Origin: an uncultured Opitutia bacterium
GTDB taxonomy: Bacteria; Verrucomicrobiota; Verrucomicrobiia; Opitutales; Opitutaceae
Direction: 5' to 3'
NCBI GenBank assembly: GCA_903900845.1
Contig: CAIUOU010000105.1
Location: 1 to 58,483, forward strand
DNA: 58,483 nt
Shown here: one piece after another, positions 1-8,256 of the stretch
Layout of the letters: each line of letters begins with the position of its first letter
Numbering within the stretch: the stretch's first letter is position 1
Notes under the pieces: generated by a model
What the model saw: the letters and a program-made list of their open reading frames with translations, nothing else
What the model was told of the DNA's origin: nothing
The model's database searches: none
Position numbers and translations under genes: made by a program

Positions 1-69
1 CTGTGCGTGTTCGATCCGCCCCCGTCAACCGTCGAGCCTGCCCGGCAAATCCGATGCCCGGTTCACGGG

Positions 70-263
70 CCCTTCCCAAGGGGTCAGGGCGTTGAATGTT
101 TGAATCCTCAATTTCGAGGGCGCCTTCGTCCTTCACTTCGTCGGTACCACTCGCCGCTACCAAACGTTTTGGGCGCAATGCGTTCAGCCCCCCCATCAGC
201 CGCCAGCGGGAGAACGCGCCGCACCACCCACAAAACGCTCAACGCCCTGACCCCTTTTGTAAG
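70..263. repeat. MITE-like 194-bp element, left copy
   Basis: This 194-bp stretch recurs at 3819-4012 in the same orientation, with only two differences (77/3826 and 180/3929). Its ends carry a perfect 18-bp inverted repeat, AAGGGGTCAGGGCGTTGA at 78-95 and its complement at 239-256. It has no convincing gene of its own. Short elements with GGGGTCAGG-type ends are known in many genomes as units thought to be mobilised in trans by REP-associated (Y1) transposases; linking this element to that class is inference. Together the two copies bracket the receptor gene. Confidence 0.85.
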
Positions 264-269
264 CCATCC

Positions 270-288
270 GCCCTAAGGAGGGCTTTTT
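270..288 (+). terminator. Rho-independent terminator-like hairpin
   Basis: A five-base stem GCCCT/AGGGC (270-274 and 279-283) with an AAGG loop is followed directly by five T residues. It lies between the left repeat and the receptor gene, and would stop plus-strand transcription coming from beyond the left edge of the window. Bases 1-69 and 289-393 show no gene. Confidence 0.5.
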
Positions 289-393
289 GCTCGTAGGGGA
301 CCAAGAGCGTGCCTTGGTTTTGCGCCCCGCCCCTCCCCACCCGGCCCAAAACCCGCAAATTCAGTTTCCTTTCAGCCAGATCCCGCCCTGCCC

Positions 394-3228
394 GTGAAAA
401 ACCGCCGCTTACTCTCCCTTCTGGCCGCCTGGCTAGTGACCGCAACCGCAGGCGCCGCCACACCCGGCGCCGCTCCGACCCCCTCCCAGCCCTCGGAGGT
501 CCTCCAACTCGAGGCCTTCAACGTTTCCGGCTCGCTCATCGCGGGCGCCAGCACATTCACCTCGCCCACCCCGGTGCTGGTCGTGAGCTACGAAAACCTG
601 CTCGCCACCGCGCCGATGAATTTGGCCGACGGCCTGAAGCAGCTCCCCTCGATCGCCCCCGGCGGCGGCCAGACGGTCGGCGGCGGCACGGGCAACAACA
701 GCGCCAACTTCCTCAATCTCCGCGGCCTCGGCGTCGCCCGCACCCTCACGCTCTTGGACGGCCGCCGCTTCACGCCCAGCGGCCCCACCGGACAGATCGA
801 CGTGAACCTTATCCCGCAGGGCCTCGTGGACCGCGTTGACGTCGTCAACGGCGGCGCCTCCGCCACCTACGGCTCCGATGCCGTAGGCGGCGTGGTGAAC
901 TTCGTCCTCAACAAGGAATTCACCGGCTTCAAGTCGGACGTCATCCTCGGCCAATCGCAGCGGGGCGACAACCGAGAGTACAAAGGGATGGTCACCTACG
1001 GAACGCCTTACCTCAAAGGCCGCGGCCACCTCGTCTTCAGCGGCGAGTACGCGGTCAGCAAGGGGGTCAACGGCGACGCGCGCAACTTCCGCCGCCGAGA
1101 AACCAACCAAATTCCCCAGCCCGGCAACACGACCAAGCTGGTGCGCGCGGAGGACATCCGCTCCCCGTTCACGCCCGGCGGCCTGATCGTCAATGGCGTT
1201 GGCGGGACTGCCGCCAACAACGCCCAAATCCGCGGCCTCCAGTTCGGCCCAGGCGGCGCCCCGCGCCCCTACGACTACGGCACGCTTTCGACCACGATCG
1301 GCACCACCAACGGGTTCCAGAGCGGCGGCGACGGCTTCCGCATCGGCACCTCCCAGGAGATCGTCCGCCCACTGACGCGGAAGAACCTGTTCCTGCGCTC
1401 CGACTTCAAGCTGCGCCCGCAGGTCACGCTCTTCCTCGAGGTCTCCTACGGCGCCACCCGGATGCAGGTGCAGAACAGCCCGACTACCCACCTGCTGACC
1501 ATCCAGCGCGATAACGCCTTTCTCGCCCGGTCCGCGCCCGACCTCGTGGCGCGGATGACGTCGCTCGGGGTCACGGCGTTCACAATGAACCGCCTCACGC
1601 TTGAGGCCGGGCTAACGCATTCGGACGTGCGCGACGAGAACCGCCGCGCGCTCTTCGGCGCCCTCGTACGCCTCGGCGGGTGGACCTGGGAGACCTCCTA
1701 CCAATGGGGACGCAACGACATTAGCATCCCCGTCTCGAACAACCTCGTTACCGCCCGGATGGCGGTGGCGGCGGACGCGGTGCTGGTGGGCGGGCAGATC
1801 GTGCCCCGCGCCGCCGCGGCCAACCCCGGCGCCGCGGCCTTCGATCCGTTCGGCCCCGGGGCGCCCTCTCGGTCCGCGCTGGACTACGTGATGGGCACCT
1901 CCCGCTTCGACGAGATCTCCTCTCAGGACGTGGCCGAGACCAAGATTTCCGGCACGCTGCTGTCCCTGCCGGCAGGTCCGCTGGCGGTCGCCGCCGGGGC
2001 GCAATGGCGCAGCGTGGACTCGACCACGCGGGTCGATGCACTGTCGATCGCCGGCGCCTACCGGCTGGCGAACAACCAACCCTTCTCGGGAGAGGACGAA
2101 ATTTTGGAGGAGTTCGTCGAAGCACAGGCGCCGCTGCTGCGGGCCCTCCCGCTGGCGAAGCGCGTTACCGCCAACGTGGCGGCGCGGCACACGCGTTACG
2201 CCGCGAGCGGCGACGCCAACACTTGGAAGTTGGGCCTCATCTGGCAGCTCTCTGATGATCTGCGCGTGCGGGCCTCGCGTTCCCGAGACATCCGCGCGCC
2301 GAGTATCAACGAGCTCTTCTCCACCGGCCGTCAGACCAACGGCAACATCAGCGACAACTTCCCGGGCGGTACCGGGCTCACCTTCCAGGCAGTGCCCAAC
2401 TTGGCCGTCGGCAACCTCGATCTGAAGCCGGAGGTCGCGAACTCGCACGTGCTCGGGTTCGTGTACCAGCCCGCGTGGCTGAAAGGCGCGAGCCTCGCGG
2501 TGGATGTCTACACCACCCGGATCGACGACGCGATCTTTGTAGCCGGTGGCCAAGATGCGGTGCGCCAGAGCAGCATCAACCCCGCCTCACCACTGAGCGC
2601 GTTCGTGACCCGCGGCCCGACGGTGGCCAGCCCACGCGCGGTGATCGCCACGCGAACCTCCCCGATCAACCTCAACTCCGAGCTCTCCCGCGGGGTGGAC
2701 GTCGAGGCCGGTTATCGCGTGCCGCTGGCCAGCTGGGTGGGCGGCGATCCAGGCAGCCTGAACGTGCGCGCGCTGGCAGGCTACATCGACGAGTACAGCC
2801 GCGTTTCGCCGCTCGCGCCGACCTTCAACTACGCTGGCAACGGCCTCGCCAACGCGGCCAGCGGCACGGCTGCAATGCCCCACATCCGCGGCACGCTGTC
2901 CCTGCAGCACGCCCGGCGATCCGTCGCCACCTTCCTCCAACTGCGTTACATCGGCCGGATGACGTGGGACAAGACCCGCGTCCTCGGCGTCACCACCGAC
3001 TACAACGATGTGCCTGCGACGACCTATCTGGACGGCCAGGTCAGTTATCGGCTGCCCCGGCTGCGGCAGCGGTGGCAGACGGAGGTCTACCTCAACGTCG
3101 CCAACCTGCTCGACCGCGACCCAACCTACGCGCCGCGCACCGGCGGCGCCACACCATTGCCGACGGACCCAGGTCTCTTCGACCAGGTGGGCCGGATGTT
3201 TCGTGTCGGCGTGCGCACGACGTTCTGA
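394..3228 (+). CDS. TonB-dependent outer-membrane receptor
   Basis: A 944-residue receptor expected to bring a bulky ligand across the outer membrane using TonB energy. A signal peptide (about 1-25) is followed by a plug domain (about 55-175) with the hallmark stretches LNLRGLGVARTLTLLDGRR and GGASATYGSDAVGGVVN. The rest is a long beta-barrel whose C-terminus ends in phenylalanine (VGVRTTF), typical of outer-membrane barrels. The start is GTG at 394, just before MKNRRLLSLL-type signal residues. It stands alone with no TonB or partner lipoprotein beside it, and is bracketed by two copies of a mobile-looking repeat. The ligand cannot be told; sialidase and esterase genes nearby hint at glycans or related compounds. 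Confidence 0.93.
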   Translation: MKNRRLLSLLAAWLVTATAGAATPGAAPTPSQPSEVLQLEAFNVSGSLIAGASTFTSPTPVLVVSYENLLATAPMNLADGLKQLPSIAPGGGQTVGGGTGNNSANFLNLRGLGVARTLTLLDGRRFTPSGPTGQIDVNLIPQGLVDRVDVVNGGASATYGSDAVGGVVNFVLNKEFTGFKSDVILGQSQRGDNREYKGMVTYGTPYLKGRGHLVFSGEYAVSKGVNGDARNFRRRETNQIPQPGNTTKLVRAEDIRSPFTPGGLIVNGVGGTAANNAQIRGLQFGPGGAPRPYDYGTLSTTIGTTNGFQSGGDGFRIGTSQEIVRPLTRKNLFLRSDFKLRPQVTLFLEVSYGATRMQVQNSPTTHLLTIQRDNAFLARSAPDLVARMTSLGVTAFTMNRLTLEAGLTHSDVRDENRRALFGALVRLGGWTWETSYQWGRNDISIPVSNNLVTARMAVAADAVLVGGQIVPRAAAANPGAAAFDPFGPGAPSRSALDYVMGTSRFDEISSQDVAETKISGTLLSLPAGPLAVAAGAQWRSVDSTTRVDALSIAGAYRLANNQPFSGEDEILEEFVEAQAPLLRALPLAKRVTANVAARHTRYAASGDANTWKLGLIWQLSDDLRVRASRSRDIRAPSINELFSTGRQTNGNISDNFPGGTGLTFQAVPNLAVGNLDLKPEVANSHVLGFVYQPAWLKGASLAVDVYTTRIDDAIFVAGGQDAVRQSSINPASPLSAFVTRGPTVASPRAVIATRTSPINLNSELSRGVDVEAGYRVPLASWVGGDPGSLNVRALAGYIDEYSRVSPLAPTFNYAGNGLANAASGTAAMPHIRGTLSLQHARRSVATFLQLRYIGRMTWDKTRVLGVTTDYNDVPATTYLDGQVSYRLPRLRQRWQTEVYLNVANLLDRDPTYAPRTGGATPLPTDPGLFDQVGRMFRVGVRTTF

Positions 3229-3572
3229 AGAATCCATTTTCCCATCGGTAAGCCAAGGAGTCTTCGTCCGAAGGCGCCCAAATACTCACGCTGCCAACGC
3301 CCCATCCGCCCACAAGCCGGCGGCGAACTTGTCTGGCAAAGGCATCGGTGACAGTGGGCGCTCGCGGACTCGAGCCCTGCGGACGGACACAAAGCCCCGT
3401 TTCACCTGCTTCATATTTGGGTAACGCGAGGACCCGCATGGCGTCCCTTTTACCTAAGCCCCACGGAGGATGGCCCGACGCCGCGATTCTCTCCGGCAGC
3501 ACCGACGATCTCCGCCACGCCCGTCCTTACACTTGCCCGCGCCGCCGCCACCCTTCCTGGCCAGCGCCCCCC
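3229..3572. other. Gap without a recognisable gene
   Basis: This 344-base stretch follows the receptor stop codon. No reading frame with family resemblance, no clear terminator and no complete RNA gene was seen. On the minus strand around 3352-3380 there is a T-arm-like string (GGCTCGAGTCC) but no matching acceptor stem. Confidence 0.5.
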
Positions 3573-3808
3573 ATGCGCTCCGCCTCGGCCACATTCCCCG
3601 CTTTCAACCCTCGCTACCAGCTGCTGGCATTCATCGCCGCCGCCGCGTGCGCGGCCGGGGCTCCTGCCTAAGTCAGTTTTTCTAAAATCGCATCCAGCCG
3701 GTGCTCGCGCAGGACTGCTACGAATGTCACCGCACCGGCGGCAAGATGAAGGCACGCTTCGCACTCGACCACCGGGCCGCTAGGCTCCCGAGCCGGGGCC
3801 CTTCCTAA
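3573..3808 (+). pseudogene. Remnant of PSCyt1-type cytochrome c gene (DUF1549/DUF1553 family)
   Basis: The first 32 codons from ATG 3573 encode a signal peptide (LLAFIAAAACAAGAPA) and then hit a stop at 3669-3671. After a frame change, bases 3692-3805 read IQPVLAQDCYECHRTGG and KMKARFALDHRAA, the N-terminal haem-binding region (CYECH at 3716-3730) of the large secreted cytochrome proteins common in Planctomycetes and Verrucomicrobia. Intact members run to about 700-1000 residues. Here the frame is lost where the repeat begins (3799 onwards). It is therefore a dead fragment: stop codon, frameshift and truncation. The family assignment rests on about 30 residues. Confidence 0.7.
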
Positions 3809-3838
3809 GGGGTCAGGGCCCTTCCTAAGGGGTCAGGG
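3799..3838. repeat. Tandem 20-bp repeat of element end
   Basis: The unit CCCTTCCTAAGGGGTCAGGG occurs twice back to back (3799-3818, 3819-3838). The second unit is the left end of the right-hand 194-bp element, so the first is an extra copy of that terminus, as expected from a nested insertion or imprecise excision. Confidence 0.85.
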
Positions 3839-4012
3839 CGTTGAATGTTTGAATCCTCAATTTCGAGGGCGCCTTCGTCCTTCACTTCGTCGGTACCACT
3901 CGCCGCTACCAAACGTTTTGGGCGCAATACGTTCAGCCCCCCCATCAGCCGCCAGCGGGAGAACGCGCCGCACCACCCACAAAACGCTCAACGCCCTGAC
4001 CCCTTTTGTAAG
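3819..4012. repeat. MITE-like 194-bp element, right copy
   Basis: This copy differs from 70-263 at two of 194 positions and has the same orientation; the offset is exactly 3749 bases. It carries the same 18-bp terminal inverted repeats (3827-3844 and 3988-4005). The left side meets the broken cytochrome gene and the right side runs into a further element end at 4010-4027. The near-identity of the copies implies recent duplication, gene conversion or shared recent transposition. Confidence 0.88.
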
Positions 4013-4027
4013 GGGTCAGGGCGTTGA
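3988..4027. repeat. Head-to-head element ends forming an 18-bp palindrome
   Basis: The right terminus of the element (3988-4005) is followed by a TTGT spacer (4006-4009) and then by an inverted copy of the same terminus (4010-4027). The arms pair perfectly over 18 bases and would form a strong cruciform or RNA hairpin. The second end is not followed by a complete element, so it is a solo terminus. Confidence 0.85.
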
Positions 4028-4440
4028 ATGTTGAGACTCCAGGGGTACGGGTGGAGTAACCGGCGTGGGTTTTCAGGAATTGGAAGAAGTAACCGCGTAT
4101 TTTGCGGTGGGCGCCCATGAGCAGTTCCCGGCCGATTTAGGAACGAGGTACGCCACAGCAGTGCAGCCGAAAGGCAGGGACGTTCTTCCAATGTGCGGCG
4201 GCCGATTCGCGCACCGAGGCATCCCGCGGTTTCCCCAACTCAGCCAGCACCCGATCAAAGGACCCGCGCCACTTTTCCTACTGAAGCATGCTCGATTCGC
4301 GGCACCTCAAATTCGGGTGCAGCGACCATTGCCGGCATTCCTTTGCGAGGGCGGACGCCATTCCTAGGTCACCGATCGCCCGAACGGAGGAAGGGCAAAC
4401 GAACTCCAGTTTCACCTGCTCCGAAAAATCCAGTTCCCTA
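4028..4440. other. Gap with an unrecognised decayed minus-strand frame
   Basis: No intact gene is seen. On the minus strand, one frame from 4277 down to 4028 reads as protein-like text (WRGSFDRVLAELGKPRDASV, then GRELLMGAHRKIRGYFFQFL) with a single in-frame stop at 4137-4139. It runs into the element end. I do not recognise the family. It may be the tail of a gene broken by the repeat, or chance. Bases 4290-4440 hold nothing recognisable. Confidence 0.3.
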
Positions 4441-5688
4441 TCAGTCTGTCTTTGGGGCCCCTGAGGTGGGTCGCACCGTTACCCGGCGGACCAGCAAGGC
4501 TTTGCGCGGCAGATCGTCGTCGCCGGGACGTTTGAACCAGCTGTACGCGATGAGGAACGAATCGTCCGAGACCGCCAGCAGGCTCGTGTAACCGCAGCTG
4601 TCGGCCTGTACATCGGGCGAAGCCGCGGGCACCAGCCGCAGCGGATCCGTCCAGACCTCGCCGCGGCCATCGAGGCTGAAACGGACCTCGGCGCCCGGTC
4701 GTCCGTAGCTGAGCACGAGGACGCCGTTGCGGAGACGGAGCAGCCGCGGCATGACCCCGAATGCGTTCACCACGACGGGGTTCGTCCAGGTTTTGCCCAG
4801 ATCGGCAGATCGACTGGAATACAGCGGCCCGATGCCCAGACCGTCGGTCGTCCGCAGCATCACCAGCAAGGAGCCGTCGGCGAGAAAGGCACTGCCGGGT
4901 TCGGTGAAGCCCTGGGTCCTAGAACGCGCCAGGGGATCGGCTGCCACATCCGGTTCATACGCGATGCGACCCTGCAGGCGCCAGGAGCGTCCGAAGTCGG
5001 TCGAGCGGTGGCACGCCACGTCGCCATCGATCGATCGCGGGTAAACCAATGATACGATCGATCCATCGGACGCGAGGTTGAGATCGCCCCACCAGACGAC
5101 CGGGAAGACTTCCTGGATGGTATAGCGCTGAAATCCCGGATCAAACAACTGCGCGCGCTCATTCCGCCACTCGCCCGCCCCCGCGGGCAATCGCGCGAGG
5201 GGCACACCGCGCAGCTGGTCGGGAAGATCGTCGTGCCGGTAAAACGTGTAGGGCAGACGACCGTACGTGCCGATGATTGTGCCAACCCTCTCGGGCAACT
5301 TCAGTTCAGCGAGGGGAACCGCCGTTGGCGTGACATCCGATCGACCCGCAATGAGGCGATCGCCGTTGGGCAGGAGCAGTCCCGCGGTTCTTTCCGTGGA
5401 ATGCTCCAGACTCCACGTTTCCCCCACGTTCGCCGAAACACCGCGATCCGGCTGCGCCGGCCTCCGCCCGTAGGCGCGGGCGCTGTCCTCGTTCACGTGG
5501 AACGAGAGGGCGATCCGGCCGTCGAGTAGACGATCGAGCGACGGGAACTGGTATCTTCCCCAGCGGCGCTCGCCCGCCGGGCCCTCGGCGACGAGCACGG
5601 CTTCGGATAACGCGAACGGCGCGGGCTGCGCCCCGCAGCCGATCGAGGAAAGGATCGGAAGCAGGGCCAATCGCACCGCGGTTTTCAC
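4441..5688 (-). CDS. Sialidase-like (BNR/Asp-box) lipoprotein
   Basis: A secreted beta-propeller protein of about 415 residues. GTG at 5688 gives a signal peptide ending in a lipobox-like LSSIGCGA, predicting attachment to a membrane; GTG at 5700 is an alternative. Asp-box motifs (S-x-D-x-G-x-x-W) are visible as STDFGRSW and SADLGKTW, with a degenerate SLDGRGEVW later. These belong to the exo-alpha-sialidase/BNR superfamily, which removes sialic acid or related sugars. The usual arginine triad cannot be confirmed by eye, so substrate is open. It lies 40 bases downstream of a secreted esterase on the same strand, suggesting joint action on decorated glycans. Confidence 0.75.
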   Translation of the reverse strand: MKTAVRLALLPILSSIGCGAQPAPFALSEAVLVAEGPAGERRWGRYQFPSLDRLLDGRIALSFHVNEDSARAYGRRPAQPDRGVSANVGETWSLEHSTERTAGLLLPNGDRLIAGRSDVTPTAVPLAELKLPERVGTIIGTYGRLPYTFYRHDDLPDQLRGVPLARLPAGAGEWRNERAQLFDPGFQRYTIQEVFPVVWWGDLNLASDGSIVSLVYPRSIDGDVACHRSTDFGRSWRLQGRIAYEPDVAADPLARSRTQGFTEPGSAFLADGSLLVMLRTTDGLGIGPLYSSRSADLGKTWTNPVVVNAFGVMPRLLRLRNGVLVLSYGRPGAEVRFSLDGRGEVWTDPLRLVPAASPDVQADSCGYTSLLAVSDDSFLIAYSWFKRPGDDDLPRKALLVRRVTVRPTSGAPKTD

Positions 5689-5728
5689 GAGCAGACGCAC
5701 GGGCGCGGGCAGAAGGTCGGAAATCGGT

Positions 5729-6613
5729 TCATCGCGGCGGCCGGGGCGGGATGCCGGCGAGTTCCAGGAACTCCCGCACGAGGGCCATTCGCGGCTCGTC
5801 GTAGAACTCCTTGCCGCCGTGCCTCGCTCCATGCAGCGGCACGAAGCGCACCCGGAGGCCGGCGCGCTCGTAGGCACCGAGGAACTCCAGCGACTGCGCG
5901 ACCGGCATCTGCGGGTCCTGGTCGCCATGGAAAAGGAGCAGCGGCGGATCACCGGCGCCGACATGCGCCACTGGGCTGGCGAGCCGGGCGAGGGAGGGTT
6001 TGTCCTCCGGTTGCCCGCGCAGGAGCAACTGGAGGGCGGGGATGCGCACCCCCAGCCCAAAGGGCGTGGACTGGGCGAGGATCGTCTCGAGGTTGGAGGC
6101 TCCGTAGAAACTGATGATCGCCTGGACCGCGCTCGATTCACCGCGGTGATCGCCCACCTCCCCCTCCAACTCCCCGTGACCATTGCTCACGCCGACCAGC
6201 GCGGCGAGATGCGCCCCGGCCGACGCTCCGGCGATCGCGATGCGTTCCGTGGCCAGCCCGAATTCGGCCCGACGGGCGCGGAGGAACCGCACCGCGGCCT
6301 TGAGATCGTGGACGTTCGCCGGGAACGGCGCGACCGGTGTCAGGCGGTAATCCACGCTGGCGACCGCCCAACCGCCGGCCAAGAGGGGCGCGAGCGGGTT
6401 CTCGCCCTTGGATCCGCGGCTCCAGGCTCCCCCGTGGACCCACACGATGACGGGCGCGGGGCCAGACGCGGACGACGGAAGATGGAGGTCGAGACGCAGC
6501 GAATGCTCGCCGACGCGCGCGTACTCGATATCGCGGCGAGCCGGGGCGGCGACGGCCGGCCAGCCCGCGGCGAAGGAGAGCAGGAGCGACAGGACGAGAG
6601 GATCGCGGGCCAC
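5729..6613 (-). CDS. Secreted alpha/beta-hydrolase, carboxylesterase type
   Basis: About 294 residues from GTG 6613, chosen because it places a signal peptide (VLSLLLSFAAGWPAVAA) at the start and leaves about 105 bases before the divergent neighbour. ATG 6709 would add an unlikely 32-residue leader. The HGGAW oxyanion motif, nucleophile GASAG, acid HGDQDPQMP and histidine HGARHGG appear in order, matching the hormone-sensitive-lipase/BD-FAE-like esterases that remove acetyl or feruloyl groups from carbohydrates. The protein would act outside the cytoplasm. It precedes the sialidase-like gene by 40 bases and is probably cotranscribed with it. Confidence 0.82.
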   Translation of the reverse strand: MARDPLVLSLLLSFAAGWPAVAAPARRDIEYARVGEHSLRLDLHLPSSASGPAPVIVWVHGGAWSRGSKGENPLAPLLAGGWAVASVDYRLTPVAPFPANVHDLKAAVRFLRARRAEFGLATERIAIAGASAGAHLAALVGVSNGHGELEGEVGDHRGESSAVQAIISFYGASNLETILAQSTPFGLGVRIPALQLLLRGQPEDKPSLARLASPVAHVGAGDPPLLLFHGDQDPQMPVAQSLEFLGAYERAGLRVRFVPLHGARHGGKEFYDEPRMALVREFLELAGIPPRPPR

Positions 6614-6718
6614 CGGCCGAACATCCGGGATACCGCGCGGGCGAGTCCAGCGCGGAACACCCGGGCATCTCGACCGCGCGCCGCTTGCATGGATCCTGCT
6701 GGGGGGCATGGTCCAACC

Positions 6719-8218
6719 ATGAGCGAACAGAAGGAGCTCCTCACGCCCAACCGGAAGGCCCTCACGATCAACCTCGACGAGGAGCGCTACGGCACGTTCG
6801 CCGAGATCGGCGCGGGCCAGGAAGTGGCACGGGTCTTCTTCCAGGCCGGAGGAGCCGCGGGAACCGTGGCGAAGACGATCTCGGCCTACGACATGACCTT
6901 CAGCGACGCGATCTACGGCAAGGCGCCGCGGTACGTCTCGCGCGAGCGCCTGGCCCACATGCTCGACCACGAGTATGACCTGCTCATCGAGCGCCTGGCC
7001 GCGCAGCGCGGCGCGCGAACCACCTTCTTCGTCTTCGCCGACACCGTCGCGACCCGCGGCTTCAAGGGCACCAACGACGCGCATGGCTGGATGGGCATCC
7101 GCTTCCAGACGGAGCCCGGCGGCGTGCCGAGCGAGATCGTCCTCCACGTGCGGATGTGGGACAAGGAGGCCGTCCAGCAGCAGGCCGCGCTCGGCATCGC
7201 CGGCACGAACCTGATCTACGCCGCCTTCTATTATCGCGAGGACCCGAAACGGCTCGTCGAGTCGCTGGTGGACAACGTCGGCGCGGCGCGCGTCGAGGTC
7301 GACATGATCTCCTTCCGCGGCCCGGCGTTCGGGCACATCGACAACCGCCTGATCTCGCTCTACCTCGTGCAGCACGGCCTGACGAACGCGGTGCTTTTCG
7401 GCCCCCGGGGCGAGATGCTCCAGCCCTCCGAGGCCTTGCACCGCAAGGCGGTGCTGGTCGAGCGCGGCAGCTTCCGGCCGGTGACGCGCGTGAACGTCGA
7501 CATGCTCAACTGCGCCACCGCGCAGTTCGTGCAGGAACCGGGCGTCCAGGGCCGCGAGGTGATCGCGCTCATGGAGATCACGGTGAACAACCTGCTCACC
7601 ACCGGCACGCTCGACGCGGCGGACTTTCTCTCGCGCGTCGACCTGCTGGGCGAGCTGGGCTTCACGACGCTGATCTCGAACTACTCCGAGTACTACCGGC
7701 TGACGTCGTATTTCCGCCGCTACACGAAGGAGATGATCGGGGTGACGATGGGCATCAACAACCTCCTCGAGATCTTCAACGAGAAGTACTACGAGCACCT
7801 CGAGGGCGGTATCCTGGAGTCGTTCGGACGCATGTTCCGGAACGCCGTGAAGCTCTACATCTACCCGATGCGCCAGGAAGTGATGGCGCGCTACCAAGCC
7901 TCCGGCGGAGGTCCGGCCCCCGCCACGCCTCCGGGCCACGCATTCGCGAGCGAGGTTCTCATCACCGCCCGCAACGTTCATATCGCGCCGCACCTCCGTA
8001 ATCTCTACGACCACCTGCTCGAGAACCACTACATCGACTGCCTCACCGGCTACGACCGCGAGGCGCTCGGGGTCGTCTCGCGCGAGGTGATCAGCCGGAT
8101 CCGCGACCGGGATCCGTCCTGGGAGCGCATGGTGCCCGAGCCGGTGGCCGCCACCATCCGCCGCCGCCGGCTGTTCGGCTACACGCCGCCCCCCGCCGAG
8201 ATTCCGCTCGCCGACTGA
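6719..8218 (+). CDS. Conserved protein of unknown function
   Basis: A 499-residue soluble protein without signal peptide. It opens with NRKALTINLDEERYGTFAEI and GAGQEVARVFFQAGGAAGTV, a signature I know from a family spread over several phyla whose database names (for example nicotinate-nucleotide adenylyltransferase or TonB-dependent receptor) have no visible sequence support. No nucleotidyltransferase HxGH motif or barrel is seen. The middle holds repeated acidic and aromatic patches (YSEYYRLTSYFRRYTKEM). ATG 6719 is divergent from the esterase gene. The dapF-like gene follows by 38 bases, so the two may be one transcript. Function unknown. Confidence 0.85.
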   Translation: MSEQKELLTPNRKALTINLDEERYGTFAEIGAGQEVARVFFQAGGAAGTVAKTISAYDMTFSDAIYGKAPRYVSRERLAHMLDHEYDLLIERLAAQRGARTTFFVFADTVATRGFKGTNDAHGWMGIRFQTEPGGVPSEIVLHVRMWDKEAVQQQAALGIAGTNLIYAAFYYREDPKRLVESLVDNVGAARVEVDMISFRGPAFGHIDNRLISLYLVQHGLTNAVLFGPRGEMLQPSEALHRKAVLVERGSFRPVTRVNVDMLNCATAQFVQEPGVQGREVIALMEITVNNLLTTGTLDAADFLSRVDLLGELGFTTLISNYSEYYRLTSYFRRYTKEMIGVTMGINNLLEIFNEKYYEHLEGGILESFGRMFRNAVKLYIYPMRQEVMARYQASGGGPAPATPPGHAFASEVLITARNVHIAPHLRNLYDHLLENHYIDCLTGYDREALGVVSREVISRIRDRDPSWERMVPEPVAATIRRRRLFGYTPPPAEIPLAD

Positions 8219-8256
8219 GGCTCGCGTGCTTTTCTGCACGCTCCCTCACCGACGCC

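Noticed and set aside
1-30. T-arm-like TTCGATC near the left edge
   Set aside because: The flanking bases pair only partly and there is no acceptor or CCA end, so a tRNA cannot be supported.
3341-3425. Possible tRNA 3' end on the minus strand (GGCTCGAGTCC followed by GCGCCCA)
   Set aside because: The T-stem has mismatches and no matching 5' acceptor arm or anticodon arm is found at the right distance; at best a degraded fragment.
5701-6183. Extended N-terminus of the sialidase-like frame
   Set aside because: This part lies opposite and across the esterase gene in another frame and has no signal-peptide logic; the lipoprotein start at 5688 fits better.
5819-6718. Plus-strand extension of the 6719 gene
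   Set aside because: It is antisense to the esterase; the conserved family start matches ATG 6719.
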